DNA from: Dipylidium caninum
Lineage: Eukaryota; Platyhelminthes; Cestoda; Cyclophyllidea; Dipylidiidae
NCBI GenBank assembly: GCA_017562135.1
Contig: QEYB01000895.1
Span: 1-64,000, forward strand
Reading direction: 5' to 3'
DNA: 64,000 nucleotides
In this document: positions 61,401 through 64,000 of the stretch, one piece after another
Layout: every line of letters starts with the position of its first letter
Position numbering within the stretch: position 1 is the first letter of the stretch
The notes under the pieces: generated by a model
Database searches by the model: none
What the model was told of the DNA's origin: nothing
Seen by the model: the letters and a program-made list of their open reading frames with translations, nothing else
Position numbers and translations under genes: made by a program

Positions 61401-64000
61401 AGTTCTGCATGAGAAAGGTATACTCTAGTTTGAATCGTGTACAATGAAACAGCACTAGGATAAGGACGACACCAAATTTTGATGCGAGATCTTCATTTGT
61501 CGAAAAAGGTGTTAAATAAATGCCGCACAGTTCTAACCTATCGATGCACTCGGTGCAGAGAGGTGTGAAGAAGATATCTACTGGGCCGAGAACTGAAACC
61601 GTGGTGGAGGAACGAGAGACAGACGCAGTAGAGGATTCACATGGTCGAACATCGCAACAGTCTAAAGAGTACAAAGTGACCATCAACTGCAAAGAAATTA
61701 AGGTCTCCATAAGCTCATGTCATAAAAGTGCATGCTGTATTTTAAATGACGAGAAGCTAAAAGTTAGAATTGCAGTTGTCCAAGTGAGCGTACAGATTAA
61801 GTGGACCATTAGGTACATGCATAGTTTTTAGTCAGATACAAAATGAACATTATAGGCACCAAAGTGCAACTTCGTAAGAGAGTGCCGAGCGAGTTAAAAT
61901 TATCCGTTGTAAATTTCAACTGGTTTTTTATAATATAGGTATGCGTAAAATGTGGGATGATATGTTTGATACAAACAACGTCCTGAGAAGATCGAATCGG
62001 GCAAGGAAATAATCAACCACCAACGACCTATATCCTTTGAAAAGAGCAGCCGGAGACAAAAGTTGGTGCAGTGCTCAATCTTTACGTAACGAAGAGGAAA
62101 AGTGTGAACAAGTGGAAAATTACAACGAAAAAACAAACAAGGCAGTAGTCGTAACGTAAGATCGGCAAATTTGTTATTCATAAACAGTATACGACAGAAA
62201 AATAAGATGGAGGAGAGGAAGAGAAGCCAAATGAAACGATAGTTGATATATGAAACAAACATATACAGGAAGACCCGTCTTGATTATTTAATTTTTAGGA
62301 TTAAGGTGGGAAAATTGTTGGGGACTGATAAAAAAGGCATCCTAAAGCCGTGAGTAGTGTGAGGGCTCAAGACAGAACCAACTAAATTTCAAACCATTTA
62401 GTATGATAAAAGAAACAAACAGACATAGGTGCACTTCATCAAATAGTAAGAACAGGCGACGTACGAGGATAAAGTAAAGGTCGAAGGTCAGAAATACGAA
62501 AACAAGGAGAGGAACCAACGTCCCCAGATTGCGTATCAACGGTTGACGCATTTTCTGATATTGTCGTTTCTGACGCGGTGTCCACCATTGAACGGAATGA
62601 AAAACCGGTGGCGCAGCAGAGGAACTCCGGTGCCTTGGCAATTCCGATGCGGCACTTGCACTTATTTCTTTCCTCCACCACTTTGGATGAGTTTTTGCCA
62701 CTGTCAAAATCAGATGCATTCTGTTGACGGTCCCGAAGGCGCCGGCAAACACGCCAACGGCGCCTCAATCGCAATGGGGGAAACAATTCTGCGTTGGTTA
62801 TATACCGATTCAGGTGTCGCTCATAGGCTGTTCTCAATAAGCTGCTCTCGGTGATCGGACGACTTAACTGTCCATGAAGATCTTAAAGTATAAATTATCA
62901 ACCCAATAATTAATACTGAATGACATTAGGGGAGCCCTAAATTCGTCCCAAGTTTGGTGTACAGTACGTGCCATCATTGAAAATAAACACTTACCAACAA
63001 ATTTAGCAGCGAAATCTTCACCAGATAGTGTTGAGTCATCGGAAATTTTTGGTGTTTCATGGTTTAACTGGAAAGAGCTTGTACTACTCCTTCGCTGATT
63101 GGAGCGCGTTTCAACTGTATCGGTGAAAAGAGGAACGGAGCAGGTAGAAGCTCGTGTTGTTCCCACATCCGAAAGCAACTGCCTGGGGGGAGGTGGTGGA
63201 GGCAGAACATTGGTTGAAGGAGGTCTAACGGACGAACCATCGAGGAAGCTCGTTAAGGAAAGGATTGTCTGATGTTGAATTTTCCGGATCAACAACAAAG
63301 CCTCCATCTTCTTCGCCTCCGACTAGTGGACCTCTCCAATGAGGCATTAGACAAAAGAATGCAGCTTTTTATGAAAATCGTTTCGTCCTTTGCCCTCTCT
63401 TCCTAGTTTTTGCGCGTCGAGGCCCAGTTGGTCCTAAGTTTTGAATCGCTTCACTGCTCGAGGAAGACAATGCGTTAACTGAAGAACCATCATCCTCCAT
63501 CTCTTCGTCATCGTCCTCAGAAGAACAGTAGTAGTCTCGAAAAGGACTTGCTGCCTCAAATTTGGCCGCCTCATCCGCCATCAGTGCGTCCATCCGCATT
63601 AAAGCAAAACCATTTGACGTTTCCGAACAAATGTTTGAGTTGTGCAACTGGAAGAGCAGTTGATCCGGTTCGAGAATACTTTCGCCAAAGTTTGCCCCGA
63701 GACTACGTTCGAAAGCATCCGGGTTGAATGAGGCTCTGTAAGCATATTTGACGGAAATATATAATACCCAGTACCGTTAGGCATGCCTAGCAGCTGTTAA
63801 AACATTAAGGAATATGTTCTACTATTTCAAGGAGAAAAATGGAACTTACAAAGGATGATTTAGTGAAGTGTCACCCGAAACAACGCGTGTGTTTGAACTC
63901 GAGTCGGAAAGGAAGACGGCACGCCTGGAGAAAATGCCTGTTAACACCTCATCCAGCAACATTTTGCCCGAGGCGTTCGGTCCAAAGAAAGCACAATTGC
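40484..64000 (-). CDS. BLTP1: BLTP1 (KIAA1109/Tweek), bridge-like lipid transfer protein, 3' part; 5' end outside window
   Basis: Dozens of exons match human BLTP1 in order. Anchors: edge exon ending about 63848 (FFGPNASGKMLLDE); 63.37-63.74 kb (GESILEPDQLLFQL); 61.5 kb (GPVDIFFTPLCTECIDRL); 61.1 kb (VIDELHFKCLL); 59.4-59.96 kb (GWIMFESGMEEL); 58.6-59.0 kb (TVTPTVNAWIGPCDHL); 56.1 kb (SISQHSNMPLFRLTHQFVTM); 53.1-53.4 kb (VVRRIHGSFT); 52.0-52.5 kb; 50.0-50.4 kb (SLRRPIIWAKPSAFDRSAY); 48.8-49.1 kb (VVMNACVVPSGTFRVC); 48.6 kb (GLDVHMDDNIGRRLNALF); 45.6 kb (MSVFHPYGGG); 43.6-44.1 kb (AGEIKWDQLQV); 43.0-43.5 kb; 42.6-42.9 kb. The last exon, 40914-40484, has ARSTIPKWLQRGVLDHL (human ARTTIPKWLQRGVMDPL). 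The coverage corresponds to roughly human residue 1170 to the C-terminus of 5005. The protein forms a hydrophobic groove that moves lipids at membrane contact sites and supports endocytosis and synaptic growth. Confidence 0.92.
41696..41745 (+). repeat. 25-bp perfect tandem duplication in a BLTP1 intron
   Basis: The unit GAAACGTTGTCGATGTATAG plus ATTAG occurs twice head to tail without a mismatch, implying a recent slippage or duplication event. Confidence 0.95.
53440..55148. other. Largest BLTP1 intron in the window (about 1.7 kb)
   Basis: Lies between the exon holding ECWRRMLRYIDIYS (about 55.3 kb) and the exon holding TVVLVTMRVRQMTV (about 53.3 kb), which are close together in the human protein. 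No convincing exon, RNA gene or repeat seen inside; one or more very small exons could be missed. Confidence 0.5.

Noticed and set aside
1..64000. CRISPR arrays, rRNA and tRNA genes
   Set aside because: No regularly spaced repeats, rRNA landmarks or cloverleaf-forming stretches were recognised by eye; a tRNAscan or Rfam search would settle it.

Overview
The window is nuclear DNA of an animal. Genes are split by introns with GT/AG borders, one intron is only 38 nt long, and the best protein matches are metazoan: NPRL3, PNO1, PSENEN/PEN-2, POP7/Rpp20, LSM10, CIR1, SLC66A1, a hairy/E(spl)-type bHLH factor, ING, Vav and BLTP1/KIAA1109. Very small introns, diverged proteins and mixed GC content suggest a parasitic flatworm, perhaps a tapeworm. 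That assignment is an impression, not a proof. Orthology calls rest on remembered conserved motifs and residue alignments; no database search was run.

Layout. 1-3.44 kb is copy A of a segmental duplication holding the degraded 3' end of a Vav-like gene and an ING (PHD finger) gene. 6.4-8.2 kb is a three-exon HES/hairy-type bHLH repressor behind a cluster of CCAAT boxes. 8.2-15.2 kb is a gene-poor, GC-rich stretch with simple repeats. 15.26-16.27 kb (minus) is LSM10 of the U7 snRNP. 18.5-20.1 kb (minus) is a PQ-loop lysosomal amino-acid transporter (SLC66A1). 22.0-24.4 kb (plus) is a Vav SH2-SH3 3' fragment, and 25.75-27.08 kb is the second ING gene; the 3' part of this block is copy B of the duplication.

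From 27.3 to 34.6 kb lies a run of minus-strand housekeeping genes, in transcription order PNO1, PEN-2, POP7, NPRL3. The PEN-2 stop codon and the POP7 start codon are 2 nt apart, so these two look like a dicistronic unit. At 35.75 kb the intronless CIR1 gene (plus) faces an unrecognised long gene (36.9-40.2 kb, minus) whose reading frame breaks at three C runs. From 40.5 kb to the right edge the minus strand carries the 3' two-thirds or more of BLTP1 (KIAA1109/Tweek), a giant bridge-like lipid transfer protein gene that continues beyond the window.

Functional themes: three genes belong to the Notch pathway by family (HES target repressor, PEN-2 of gamma-secretase, CIR1 co-repressor of RBPJ), and three to RNA or ribosome maturation (LSM10, POP7, PNO1). 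NPRL3 and SLC66A1 both act in amino-acid sensing at the lysosome. I saw no convincing rRNA, tRNA, CRISPR array or intact transposon.
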